Notes under the pieces: generated by a model | The model's input: the letters and a program-made list of their open reading frames with translations, nothing else | Databases searched by the model: none | What the model was told of the DNA's origin: nothing | Made by a program: the position numbers and the translations under genes | Assembly: GCA_033030425.1 (NCBI GenBank) | Contig: JAUFSD010000003.1 | Coordinates: 3,279,276 to 3,343,275 of the forward strand | Length of the DNA: 64,000 nt | Origin: Verpa conica | Taxonomy: Eukaryota; Ascomycota; Pezizomycetes; Pezizales; Morchellaceae | Direction: 5' to 3' | In this document: positions 1-12,027 of the stretch, one piece after another | Numbering within the stretch: position 1 is the first letter of the stretch | Layout of the letters: every line of letters begins with the position of its first letter

Positions 1-1133
1 CATATAATTCCCGTCCTCACCCTAGTGGCAGGACCACGATCCAATGAGAGGATCATCTGACATCTCAATTCCCTATTGGTCAAGCATATTAGCGGCGAGG
101 ATCAAAGATCATGATTTGCTCGTGAACCTGGTAAGTGGGTCTTGTCCATGCGTCAATTAATTGTGGGTTAGCACATCGTTTGGTCTTGTTCCCTCCCTTC
201 CATAGGCTAGATGTACGGGACGAACAGACAGGTAAGATGCTTTTTTAGATCCAAGTCACCCGATGCCGATCGTTCACCTGCCTGTGTCGAAAGAGTCGCA
301 TGGGAGGGGCGATTCCTTTTTTTTTTTTTTTTTTGCGTCACTTGGCTACCGAATGGGCGACACGCACTGCACATACGATGGCCGCTTTTAGCTGTCCGGC
401 CCGCCTCTTCTGGAATAATCGAAATGTGGACTGACTCATTGACAGCCGAGCTTACGGGGTATTGAAATGTGATCCCGCATTGGAATAGAACGGACAGTGC
501 TCAGCTTACCGATCCCGGGGGGAAGGCGATGAGTGGGCGAGTGATATGCTATGAGCCGATTGAACGAATTGATTGATTGATTGTTCATAACCGATTGAAC
601 GAGTGTGTTGAGAGATATCTATCCGTTTTCATGCATAACGGAAGCAAAGCGTATAGGAATCTCAACTCCCCACTGCGAGCAAAGATTCGCTAGCAAGAAA
701 TAGGTGATCTCCTCATCACCAACTTCGTGGCCAGATAGGGCCCTTAAATCTCTGGCCTCGAGTGTTGTCATGCTTGTGACGTGGAGGTACCTTTTACTGG
801 TAACATTGACTTTTTATAACCGTGTTTTCAGATGGTTAACACCCGGATATGTACAACATGCGGTTTCCCGGAAATGAATATGTTTTGTCTAGAGATCTTA
901 TGAATAGATATATGCTGGGCTTATTTTTGGTCGCTATTGCGTATCTGGATTAGATTAGTGGTGCTTTGGTGTTTGCATTGGTTGGTGATCACACCGAGGG
1001 AAGTCAACCTTAGGAAGATAAAACATGTTCTATACGCTGAGGTTCCCTTTGCTTACCAGCAATGCAAACTATAGATATTCCAATCCGAGAAATATGATTG
1101 GACTACACTGTGTAAAATTTGTTGGGTTCGTAT
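1..1133. other. intergenic, no gene recognised
   Basis: AT-rich DNA. It contains a T-homopolymer near 317-334 and a short ATTG tandem near 569-584, flanked by two copies of CCGATTGAACGA. The open frames in it are short and resemble nothing I recognise. Confidence 0.6.
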
Positions 1134-1207
1134 GGTTTCATGGTGTAGTTGGTTATCACACAAGTCTAACACACTTGTGGTCCCCGGTTCGAGCCCGGGT
1201 GAAATCA
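1134..1207 (+). tRNA. tRNA-Val (anticodon AAC)
   Basis: The full cloverleaf can be folded by eye. The acceptor stem pairs GGTTTCA (1134-1140) with TGAAATC (1200-1206) with one G-U pair, and A1207 is the discriminator. The D arm has a three-pair stem. The anticodon stem CAAGT/ACTTG encloses the loop CTAACAC, giving anticodon AAC. The T arm is CCCGG-TTCGAGC-CCGGG. The internal pol III promoter is present: A box TGGTGTAGTTGG (1141-1152) and B box GGTTCGAGCCC (1186-1196). No intron interrupts the anticodon loop. An AAC anticodon, read as IAC, decodes GUU/GUC valine codons. Confidence 0.95.
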
Positions 1208-1213
1208 TTAACC

Positions 1214-1225
1214 TTTTGACTTTTT
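1214..1225 (+). terminator. RNA polymerase III terminator of tRNA-Val
   Basis: Two T runs (TTTT at 1214-1217, TTTTT at 1221-1225) begin seven bases after the tRNA 3' end. This is the usual position and form of a pol III stop. Confidence 0.8.
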
Positions 1226-2862
1226 AGACAAATAACGATATATTAGGCGTTCTAGCTGCTACAGCTTGCTGTCACGTCCTAAGCCCAACCGTGCGAATCC
1301 TTGAAAATTGTTATAGTTTCTACTCAGCCAAAGCATGCTCCAGTACTAACGGTTGTGTATGAAATTCTAATTACCAGCCTGTAGAGCTATGAAACCAGGG
1401 GCTAATTGAACCTTGCTGGAAAAATACCAGTGCATTAGTCTCTAGGTTGGAGATATCCAGTGATTTCTTTCCCTCTAGCGAAAATACAAGACATGGGTTA
1501 GGGTTGATGGTAGAGCCTTGTTGCCCCGTGGGGTATATTGCACTGCCCGAGGCAGGTGAGTTTAAAACCTCGAGGAAGGGCTACATGTAGAAAATCGAGC
1601 TGAAAACGTTATTTAGCGTTCTTTGATTTTTTATAGGCTTCTGCCTAGGCCTTAGATTTTTACCGAAATCAGCCTTGTTTGGGCCTTACTCAGGGCAAAA
1701 ACATTACTCTATCATTACTAGGACGTACCCAGGCGTGGATAGTTACTAGCCTCCTCCTAAGTTCATGTGTCTCACCTTCAACTTGAAACTACTATATTAG
1801 TAGAGTACATCTCGCCGTGTCATCTAAAAAGTGTAATATTTCTGTGGTCTTACATATAAAGATTCTCTTCACCTATAGCTAACAAAGGCGTCCCCTTGAG
1901 ATATTTGGTCGTACACTTCATCATACACGATAACTAAACTCATAGGGGGCCTTGTACACCCCAAGAATCTTTCTCAAATAGCCCCTGTAACTATATGTAA
2001 TAATAACGCTAGTTGGCCACATATGCTAAATGCACATTGGGAAACAAGGCTGATATATGCTACATGGCCGCTGCTCAACCCCGCAACTAGATAATATCTT
2101 CTGGGATTTTACCTACGACCAATCTAGTTCATCTATAATCTTAGATTTGACAGAGTAACTTGCAGACCCCATATTTAACTATAGTTGATACATTGAGAAT
2201 TGCACTTAGCACCGTTGTCATTATTGAGATTACGGGAAAGTTTTTCTGAGACATGTATTGGCACTTTCAAACAAGCACTAAGATATACTGAAGAGCCTGT
2301 CAATCGACTCATTCAATTACTTTACGAGAGGCCCATGACCATGGGAAGCTATGCGGGCAAGGGCCGGACCCTAATAATTTTATAGGAGTCGAATGATGGT
2401 AGTTTACTATAAAAGCAGGCTGATTTTACATCTTAAAGGGAATCTAGACTTACTGGACGTGTCAGCTTCTAAAGGGATAATACATGCTTAGTAATTCTGC
2501 TCTAAGAGTGTAGATATCTCATTACCTAATCAAGACTGAGTAAGGGGGACAGTGCTTGATTATAAGGGGTGTATATGTAGGGAGTCGGAAGACTGAGCCT
2601 ATTTAAGTATCGAGTACGCAGCTAATCAATTCTCTCGTTCTCGTTCTATCGTGGTAAAATAACGAGAATGTGAGTTTGATTTCTTGGTTAGGAGGAATAA
2701 TTTCCCTTAGTACTTCAATGGTCTCAATATAGACACGCTCCTAGCCAAAAATCGTAATATTCAGGCCTCACTATACCTATTAGACACCCATCATACAACA
2801 TTAATTATCTAGCTAATACCGAGTGAGAATACGTGTCTCAGTCGCGGATGTTTTTTCCACTC
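1226..2862. other. intergenic, no gene recognised
   Basis: AT-rich with frequent stops in all frames. A motif ACCGAGTGAGA at 2818 resembles the terminal motif of the dispersed element at 51997 and 59922. No coding signal was found. Confidence 0.55.
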
Positions 2863-3008
2863 TTATCCGATAATCCGGTGAAAAATGCTGCCCCCCAAAA
2901 GTGGCGGTGGCTCAACATATAGTAGCCTATGAAAAATAGTAGAAGCCTGAGTCTAGCCACAGAATTTTGGCCACGGAAAAGGGGCAGCTTCACCGGGTTA
3001 TGGGATAA
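2863..3008. repeat. MITE-like inverted-repeat element, copy 1
   Basis: The element is 146 bp and bounded by imperfect terminal inverted repeats. The left end reads TTATCCGATAATCCGGTGAA then AAATGCTGCC. The right end reads GGCAGCTTCACCGGGTTA then TGGGATAA. A diverged second copy lies at 33895-34023, sharing the GCTGC and GTAGCGGTGGCT-like blocks just inside the left end. There is no coding capacity. It is probably a non-autonomous DNA transposon remnant; its superfamily is not determined. Confidence 0.7.
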
Positions 3009-3635
3009 TTAATCAAGTTGGGTTGGGTTGTGTAAAAGATATATATTAGTCAGGTACTACTGATAAATGCTCTCTGAATCCTTTGATTCCTTTAGAGTTA
3101 ATCTGATATATATTAAATTTCTTCCTATATAAGGACTTTTGGTCAAGAAATATCCATATCTCTAAAGACTGAGATTTTTTTTTTTTCCTCATTAAATCTA
3201 AAGACTGAGAGACATGCACCGCTACTATATATCTTGGAGTATATAGGTATACCGCATATTTCTTTATGATTTAAGGCTTTTATGCTTGAGAGACTTATAA
3301 ACATCTCGTTTCAAGGTTATCCCTACGGATGTAAAATATTAGTGATAGCTGATACCCATTTGGGGGGTACTAATTTTAGGAATAGGCGTCAAAGATCTCT
3401 GAATTACTCTGCTAGCCTATAGGAAATTAGAATCTAGCTATATTTTTAAATATAATATTAAGCTACTAGTATGTAGCTGATAGGTACATCTATCTTCAGT
3501 GTAGTGGGAAATCTGTTTAAAGAAGGCACTATAGACATTGTATTGACACCATCGCACCCGCTCCAGCCCAAAAATTTATATACAGGAAAAAATAACAAAT
3601 ATACCTCCGAGATCTATCTATATATAACCAAAATA
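3009..3635. other. AT-rich spacer
   Basis: Very AT-rich with a T run near 3177-3186. It forms the downstream flank of the minus-strand gene ending at 3636. Nothing else was seen. Confidence 0.5.
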
Positions 3636-5337
3636 TTATTCCTTTATGTGTACACTACTTAAAGGTTCTATTTCAATAGGCCCTGTTCTCGAGGAACCGC
3701 AGCGCAACTCGCTTTGATCCTCCACAGTCAATACAACATCAGTCGTTTTAAGTATACCCATGCCTATACTTTCTTGTATGATACGTTCCTCGCTATCGCA
3801 TTCACCATATTTGTTTACACCCCCTGATGGAGATGAGCTAATGTGTGTAGTGGCTTGATGTACATTCGGTAGGGCTGATATCTCGCCAATAAACGACCTC
3901 CCACCAATCCTGAATCCACTAGAATCATACCCATTTTTACGATATCGAGCAGAGTTATAACCAACACTAGAAGATCCAAGTAAACGAGGGGCGTATATCC
4001 GAATTAGCGGCTTTAAGGATGGTGCACAAGCAGCAACTACGATAAGAGTGCATTCGATGTAGTACCACATGATAGCATCAGTAGCGTCCCCTATTGAAGT
4101 TAATTGTAAGCTTATGTTCTACGCGGGAAGGTGGTATTTATAAGAGTACATACAAGGGATATCGACACTCCTATTGAGGGCAGGTAGTTTCACAACTCGT
4201 ACTACACTGATAGCACAAACACTAAAACACATTTGAGTTAATATTGCCAAGATTGTGAAAGGCAAGTAATGTTCAACTCACAGTCCCCCTAGTGCAAATA
4301 CCCCACACAGGCCTATCTTCTGTCTCTTGGGTAGCTCACTACAATAAGAGTCGAGATAATAAGTAAAAGGCTGGAATATGCCTTGGAAGAAAGAGCTTAC
4401 AGTCCCAAGAAGACGGGCATTGGGAGTACGGTGATGCATATATCCAGAAAGATATTCAGGCCCGCATTGATATAATAAAACAGAGCAAGATTCCAGCACC
4501 TTCCTACTGTGCCTGGAACCACCCGAATCCACTGGTAATCGAAAGGCTTGCACTGAAACGTAACCACGGTGCAACTACTAACACCAACAAGAATAGTAAG
4601 GACTATCAGGCTGTATGTCGAGATCATACACCACTGTGGCAAGCCGTTGCCGCCTGGACCACTAATTCGTAGGTAAAAGAATAGCAACGACAACTTAGCA
4701 CTCATTACCTGCAGAGTATAGGTCTTTTTCCGCCGAGGTAAGCAAATTATTTTAGGGATGAGGATGGAGCGTTACGTATGTCTGAGGGACTAACTCACTA
4801 TACTACTACCCCAGTTACTCTAGTCGGTGGTCAGTTAGAATTCTCAGTTATACATAAGCATTTGTCCATATTTACCTTGATTATCATGAAGTACTCATGT
4901 AAAGTAATATCCTCAATATGCCGCCCCAAACCATTTTCGGCAGCTATCGAGATGAAATCAGCGTATATAAATCTAATAGACCAAATAAACAAGTACCTAC
5001 ACATAAGTATAAAGGTGAGAAATGCTAATGTAAAAAACTGTTACCAAAGTTCACTAATGTTAGATTTATTGCGCAATAGATCTAGTATAAAGTGTGAAAA
5101 TCGGGTGTCGGTTTTGGAGAGACAGGCTGCATACCTCTGCGATTACAATCAACACTTTAATGTAACTGTCAGTGTAATCCAGGACTAGTAGAGCGGTAAA
5201 GAGAACATACCATCATCAGCACCAAATGAGCGTACTATTCTCACTCGTGTATAAACCCTTAATGTTACTGCAATAAGACTAATGATTCCAAATGACAACC
5301 CAACTGACCACAGGTGCTGTGATTTGCTTTCACCCAT
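3636..5337 (-). CDS. fungal rhodopsin-domain integral membrane protein (PF20684-like)
   Basis: Minus-strand, multi-exon gene. Exon 1 starts at ATG 5337 (MGESKSQHLWSVG...) and ends in FGADD at 5211, the family's N-terminal lRxyxR...GxDD signature. A 20-nt exon (5154-5135) supplies VLIVIAE. A later exon carries ENGLGRH near 4930-4950, the conserved GxGxH motif. Next come KLSLLFFYLRI (exon down to about 4397), then ELPKRQKIGLCGVFALGGL after an intron ending at a TTGTAG acceptor near 4335. A short exon near 4140-4220 follows, and the last exon reads DATDAIMWYYIECTLIVVAA and ends at 3636. Family members are seven-helix fungal membrane proteins of mostly unknown ligand. All core motifs are present and in order, so it looks intact. 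The exon joins between 5134 and 4710 are not resolved. Confidence 0.82.
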
Positions 5338-8300
5338 CCCGTCACACTTTTTACCTCAAGCTTCAGCCGAATAGTTAGATGAAGTATAGTCAACTGCGCG
5401 GCAGCAGGTCAGCCTTGTCTAGCTAGCTAGCCCTGGGACCGGCTACCTTCTTATGCCATTACACATTGCGAGCTTCTAGATCCCACAGACTCCATCATAA
5501 TGGCAAGCGATCGGCACCGACGCCACCAGTGTGATAATCCTATGTCTTATCCCACGAAAAAACCGGGATATTAAGCCACCAAAAATAACCAAATCAGAGC
5601 TCTACCTTAACACGAAGATAATATATAAACCCCTCGACCTAAGTGTACCGTGCACCCTACTATAGCCTATACTAACAAGATAAATTTTATCTTTGAGACA
5701 GGAGATACGTTTCCTGACGGCCCTTGGCTACCCACGCGGTATGGAGATTCAGCCATGTGTTTTTTCTATGGAGAATAAGGTTATTTGGGTGGAGGGGCCC
5801 GACGTTACCATAATCTTGGCCTACTAGAGCAATCCCCGTGCCGCTACAGAACTCTTGCCTTTAGAATGGACTCCGCGTATCAATGGGGGCTAACATTGGC
5901 TCAAGCTTTTGGGTACGGATCTGGTCGATCCTAAAAACGTCAGCACTTACGGGTACCATATAACTACTTTATTCTTGTCTACTCTTTGAGGACTTCTCGC
6001 TAAACAACCTCCTCATAATTTTATAACGTTCAAGACTTGAAGCTCACCCAAACGCTCGTACAAGGGAGCGGGTTTTCCCGAAGGCAATCATAACCCAGTT
6101 CTTTGTATTTGTTGGCACAGTCCTGACCCCTGTGACACCTCAGTACATGGCTCCGTGCTCATAAGTCCCAGGGAATACGATAATCATCGGATTAAACCTG
6201 GATTACTTGTCCTCTAGGGAATGAACCAGAAAGGAGAAAACCTTTGTGCTTTACCTATAGCATCTCTCGGTCGTGCCTGTGCGTTACCCCCTGTTTCCCT
6301 GGTTCTTTCCCTGGAGGACAAGTACGCAAATGCGGGGCTGGCGAGCCAAGCCGCGGCGGATTCACTTTTTCGGAGTGAATCAAATGGACACGGACATGAG
6401 AAGGTTTATCATAAATCCAATAGCTATTCCCTATCTGAGACTTGCATCTTCGAGAACACATTACCTATCGTCTACTAGCGAGTGCTGGGAAGTAGCGACT
6501 CTTAGCGGCTGCCCACCATTGGGCCAATCAATCTTCAAGTATAGTGCTAGAACACGAGGGCCTACAGTGATGCGAGCTTGCCCCCTTTTCACTAATCTGG
6601 TGAATATGGCACTACTGTATAACAAAACCTAGAGTTACAAACCTCAGAGCTAGGTACAAGGTTATCATTATCTGCAGATGTAACCTGGTTGTATTGCTAG
6701 ATCGCGCACTAGAGTCTTGCTGAATTATTGGGGGGTTTATCAGAGTTTACATCAGTCACTTTAGTTGGTCATTTAACCATTCTCAGCCCTAGTTATAGTG
6801 CTATAAGATACAGTCTTATATATGTAGATGTCCCAAATGATGTCTCGCGGTCTGCTTACGCTTTCGTAAGAAATTTTACAGATCTTCAAATCCTCAAGCA
6901 ATAAGACAAGTCAATTTCCGAAAGCGTGATCGGGGTTCATCAACCTTCCTTGCTGGCGCCCTGCAAGGAAGAAGCCATGCGCAGATTTTCTACGTTGTGT
7001 TTCGGTTTCCCCGCGAATGTGGTTCAGCTCTGCCGTACCAGTATTTGGTTCATGCAGCTAGGAGGATTAGAGCTCGGGTTACGCAAAGGCCCCATGTTAC
7101 CGATCTTGAATAAATATACCTCCGAGTGAATCACGTAAAGCTCGCTCAGGCCACTAAAATCCGCTAGACTGACTCAGGCACGTAGAATGGGCTGAGCGAA
7201 GCGAAAGTGAGTTTTACTAGTCTCTAAGCCTCTAAATAATAATCTTCTTTGCAGGGGGCCTGAGCGTGTAAATGGTCATAACCACTATGGACTATCCAAG
7301 CTTATGCTTTTTGTGGGGCGATACATTACATGTGGTGGCCGTAAGGGGGCCAATATGAGATAGTACGGTACCGGTTTTTATAGAGAGATAGGTGTAGAAT
7401 ACCAAAAAGCTACTATAAAGGTTGTATATTCCCTAATCGTAGTTTGTACCTATTCAAAGCTTTGGCAGGATCATTAGTAAATAGGAGTGAATTATAGTCT
7501 CTAGGTACATGTATTTAGTGATCCGAGGGACTCCACTATAGTTAATTAGTTGGTGTTACCAAACTTTAGACTGTACTTGGCCGAAATTAAATATTGTTAG
7601 GCTATGTTATAAGTCCGATTTGTATTGCGTTGTAACGGAGCGGGGGACAATATTGAATCTCGTCCCAAGTATATGCATGTATAGGTATATTATAGTAGAA
7701 GCCCCTATAAGAATAAGTTCGGGACCGACAATATTCATATAGAGAAAGTATCCTAGCCCTATAGGGTTATTTTAGGCGGAATGCTTGCTAAATATCGTCT
7801 ATTGGGGCTCTTCTCGGGGTTTTGTGATAAGAATATTCTTATAGAGGGCTTCTGCTGTAAGGACAATCAGTACTCAGCATTAACCACGAATACCATGGTT
7901 CTTGACTTATTTCGACAGTATTATCACAAGCTAAATATTGGTACGGATTTCTTGTAGCTGGAGTATTCCCTCTACTTGGCTCCTCTCTTTGCACTTGGCG
8001 AATGCCCCGGAGCTAAGCTATGAAGGCAAGGGCGGATAAATCGATATGCATTTTGGGAGGTATTAGAGACCCATTGGGGGGATTTACACGGTAGCGTTGC
8101 TACGAGACTGATACTCTGCATACACGTAGTATTGGAATATGATTACTTATCACTTGGCACAGAGATAGATTAGTAGAAGCGTGCCACTAGTTCGGATATA
8201 GTTACTTTTTTGTATTAACCCGCTTGATATAACAACTCTACTTACCATGTTGGGGGAGTATCTATGTATATGTGAAATCTAGCCTCTCGGATGTTCTGGG

Positions 8301-8404
8301 TTGTAGACAATACTAATGTATGTACCTTAAGTAGATCCCGAAACTACTCTAGAATTCCATATTTGTGCCCATTGATCTGCTGTCTCGAAATCATGAGAAT
8401 TCTG
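5338..8404. other. intergenic, no gene recognised
   Basis: About 3 kb. A relatively GC-richer patch at 6220-6640 has overlapping open frames on both strands but no recognisable protein family, and a small perfect hairpin (GATTCAC/GTGAATC) lies near 6359-6380. The rest is AT-rich with dense stops. Confidence 0.5.
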
Positions 8405-8412
8405 TATATAAA
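8405..8412 (+). promoter_or_regulatory. TATA box of the GMC gene
   Basis: TATATAAA lies 73 bp upstream of the ATG at 8478. The spacing is plausible for a fungal core promoter with a short leader. The PL4 gene downstream has a matching TATATAAG at nearly the same distance. Confidence 0.5.
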
Positions 8413-8477
8413 CCTGTCTTCAGATCCTCTTCTGAAAATAATCACTAGGAATATTCTACACAGGATTTCTTACAAAA

Positions 8478-10837
8478 ATGACCTTTACTATCCTTCTGCT
8501 CTCGCTTGTATCCGTAGCATCGGCTGTGCCACTTACACCGCGTTTCGTCTCCGTGTCCAATGTACTTTCATCATACGACTATGTGATAGTAGGTGGTGGG
8601 ACTAGTGGTCTTGTTGTTGCAAACAGATTGTCTGAAGACATCTCAAGTAAGTATTGGTTCTAATAGTAATTGTAATCGAAGGAGAAAGTCTAACTGTGTT
8701 ATAGAGACCGTATTAGTTATTGAACCGGGGGAACAGTAAGTTCGCCTATAATATAATGCAACACTTGTTGATGTTAACTATCTTTTCAAGTGACGATGGC
8801 TCCGAAAGCTTCACGCTTCCCTTCAGTGCTGGGTCTATTCCAAATGTGGGTACTAAGTGGGACTGGAATGTTTCCACACCTGCAATGCCCTCGATCAACG
8901 GCCGTGCGATGACAGTGCCTAGCGCAAAGGTACTAGGTGGGACATCCGGAATTAATGGAATCATGTTCTTACGAGGGGCCGCGGCGGATTATGATTCTTG
9001 GGAAGAACTTGGGAACCCTGGGTGGGGTTTTGAGTCACTCTACCCATACTTCAAAAAGGTAAGAATTCATTAATCCACAGCCTTGGGCTTCTATTGATTG
9101 GCCGAATGCTAATATGCTAGTTTTAATAGTCTGAGAACTTCACCGCACCATCAGAGGAGCTTGCTGCAGAGTTTGGAATCACTTATGATAATAATGCACA
9201 TGGCTTTACCGGAAACATCAAGTCTTCTTTCCCGAAATTCTTCTGGCCTCAGCAAAGTAAGTCTCTTAAAATTAAGCTAGTTCTATGTTGTTTTCAATAA
9301 CTAATACGTAACTATAATAGAGAACTGGTATAGGGCTATGAATAGCCTAGGGCACCCTACAGCAGAAGATCACGCGGATGGAAATGCCTTACAGGCTTTC
9401 TGGGCACCGAATTCACTTGATCCTGAGATGCAAACACGTTCTTTTGCCCGTTCGTATTATGATACCGCCAACGAACGGTCAAACTTGCATGTTTTGCTTG
9501 GCTCTAAGGTCAGCAAGTTTATTACGTCGGAATGTTCTGAAGGTGTGAAGGTTGATGCGGTCGAGGTATGCCACTCCCACTAACAATGATGCAATGGCTA
9601 GAATTGAGGTTAACATTCAATAGTTCTCAAGCTCAGCTGGATCTGCCAAGATGACAGTCACAGTTAATAAGGAGGCAGTTTTGGCTGCTGGATCTCTCTT
9701 TAGCCCTCAGATACTTCAGCTCTCTGGCATTGGGCCAAAGAAACTGTTAGAATCCTTGGATATTGAAGTTGTTCTTGATTTACCTGGTGTTGGGGCCAAC
9801 TTTCAAGGCCATGTCTACCATAATATTTTTAGCGATCGTAAGTATTCGATGCTCCCATAAACAAAAAATATCATATTATAGAATAACTACTGAAAAAGAG
9901 ATTCTGGTATAGTAACTAAGGTTTCCCTTTCACCGAAAAACCTTACCACAAATGCTACCTATTATGAGGAAATGCATAATCTTTATCTTGAGAAGCGTGA
10001 GGGTAAGTTTTTAGTGGGCGGGCAAAATGGATACATATAAAACGTATAGACAGTAATAGCTAATATATCATAGGCCCTTTAACCACCCCTGGCGTGAATG
10101 GTATTGCCATGCTTCCGTATAGCGATTTCTCGAGCCGCAGTGATTCTGTTTTGGAGGGCACAGTAGAGGGATTTTATCTACCTAATGACACCGACACCAC
10201 CGTTTCCGCAGGGTTTGAGGCTCAACGTGAAATTTTAGTGAGACGCCTGAAGACAAAGAAAATGGCTACGAACGAGATAATTTGGCTTAACGATGGAACC
10301 ATGATGACTGGTGTAATGCACCCCTTCAGTCGTGGTGCAGTCACTATCAAGTCATCCGATCCATTTAGCCACCCTATAGCCAACCCGCAGTACTTGAGCA
10401 ACCCGGCGGATGTAGATGTCATAACTGATTCGATAAAGTACATGCGAAAAATCATGGCCACGCCTGATCTCCAGGAACTCGGCCCAGTAGAGTTGATTCC
10501 TGGCTCCAATATCACCACTGATGAAGAAATCGCCAAGTTTGTCAAGGACACTTCTTACTACTTCTTCCATATTACCGGTACATGCTCTATGTTGAAGAAG
10601 GAGTGGGGTGGTGTTGTCGACAGTAATCTTAAGGTCCATGGAACCACAAACTTGAGGGTCGTTGATGCCAGCATTCAACCATTGGTCCCCGCAGCTCATA
10701 CCCAGGCCACGGTATATGCTGTTGCAGAAAAGGTTAGTAAATATCAAAAGTCCTTAAGCAACCCTTTTATCTCAGTTTAGCTAACTTGTGTGGATGATTA
10801 GGCGGCTGATTTGATTAAAGCATGCTATACTAATTAA
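8478..10837 (+). CDS. secreted GMC (glucose-methanol-choline) FAD oxidoreductase
   Basis: Nine exons join in frame: 8478-8646, 8705-8735, 8791-9058, 9130-9256, 9321-9565, 9624-9837, 9913-10002, 10074-10732 and 10802-10837, giving 612 residues, the usual GMC size. A signal peptide (MTFTILLLSLVSVASA) precedes the Rossmann motif DYVIVGGGTSG (about 35-44). VLVIEPGEHD follows, then the GMC signature around KVLGGTSGINGIMFLRG and GSLFSPQILQLSGIGP. The catalytic pair is H547 (HITGTCSM) and H590 (AAHTQATVYAVAEKAADLI). The ATG has an A-rich context (ACAAAAATG). The enzyme should oxidise an alcohol or sugar outside the cell using FAD; the substrate cannot be read from sequence. The next gene on the same strand is a pectin-backbone lyase. 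No frameshift was seen. Confidence 0.93.
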
Positions 10838-11949
10838 TGATTGATACGAGTTTTGAAATGTATTTACAGGTGTGGCTTTAATTAGTCGCTTATGTCCCTG
10901 AGCATGTTTTTAATGACAGAGTAGATATATAAACTAGTACTTCTTCGATAAAATCTATGAGTAATTACACATGGCCATGAGTTCAATCAATACACTGTAG
11001 AAGGCCAAGGGCTTATCTTTAATGTAGAAAGTTAAGTTTTGTACCTGATACACGTACCCCAGAGCTTGGCCCTATGTGCATATTATAAGATTTACCGGCT
11101 ATTGATATTTAAATAACTTGTCTTGTAGAAATTTGTTCTATGTGTGTGGAGTCCCTAAACGGGCGGCAGATCACTGAGCATGGGTCTTTTGCCCGACTCG
11201 CCTCCGCCACACCACGTGCAGCTATAATGCCAGCTTAGTACCAAACATGTGCTAGCGATGGTATTGTATATGTGATCTAAATCCTCCTAAGTTTGAGTCG
11301 TGACCTATCTAAGGGGGATAATGGTTTTAGGGCGCTCTAGATGGAAATCATTCAGGGGTTTGTTACATATATATGTGAGGGTATAGATTACCTGTGATAT
11401 AGTAATAATATCTAACTACATATGGGTGATTCCTCGTGAATAGAAAACGGGAGAAGATATCTGAGAATAGAGATATGATCGGTGATATAATCCTACCCTA
11501 TCTCCAGAGCGACTTTTGCCGGCAGCCCTAAATTGAGGTCGTGAACCTGGTTTGGACGGAATTTTAGGGCTGTTGACGTGATTTCGCATCAATTTTAACT
11601 GAACTTACTGCGAGAAAGATTCTTGCCCCTGTAAACTTAATCACTTACCCGGCAATAATTACCATTCCTGGGGTGTTTCCTTGACGATTGTTTATCCTAT
11701 AGTTTCGGTTGCCGGAGTTTATGAATTTCTGTTGCCTGCTTCCGAGATACACACTGAAAAGCGTCGATAACAATTCGGGTGATCAATCGTGCTTTCCTAA
11801 TCGGTGAGTTCTTCCGGATAGTCGTTAATCTCAGGAATAACATAGTCGCTTTTCTCACGTTGAGCAATTGTTCTCCGCTATGAGGTGATGAGACGAATCT
11901 CTTCAATTCATCACCTTGGAATACTGTGGTAAAGAGGGATGAGAATAAG
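10838..11949. other. intergenic between GMC and PL4 genes
   Basis: 1.1 kb without a gene. It contains an imperfect inverted repeat (CAGCCCTAAATT at 11523-11534 and AATTTTAGGGCTG at 11560-11572) and a GC-rich patch with a CACGTG core at 11213-11218. The 3' half probably holds the promoter of the PL4 gene. Confidence 0.5.
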
Positions 11950-11957
11950 TATATAAG
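11950..11957 (+). promoter_or_regulatory. TATA box of the PL4 gene
   Basis: TATATAAG lies 78 bp upstream of the ATG at 12028, nearly the same element and distance as in the GMC gene at 8405. Confidence 0.5.
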
Positions 11958-12027
11958 TTGGAGGAATACACTTCGAATAGATCAACTTCAATAAGGATAT
12001 ATATATTCGTACTACCTGAACTTGAAG

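Noticed and set aside
4778..5188. 136-codon plus-strand open frame
   Set aside because: Antisense to exons and introns of the rhodopsin-like gene; no protein similarity.
6221..6632. Overlapping open frames on both strands
   Set aside because: No recognisable motif, and the three frames compete for the same DNA; probably chance in a GC-richer patch.
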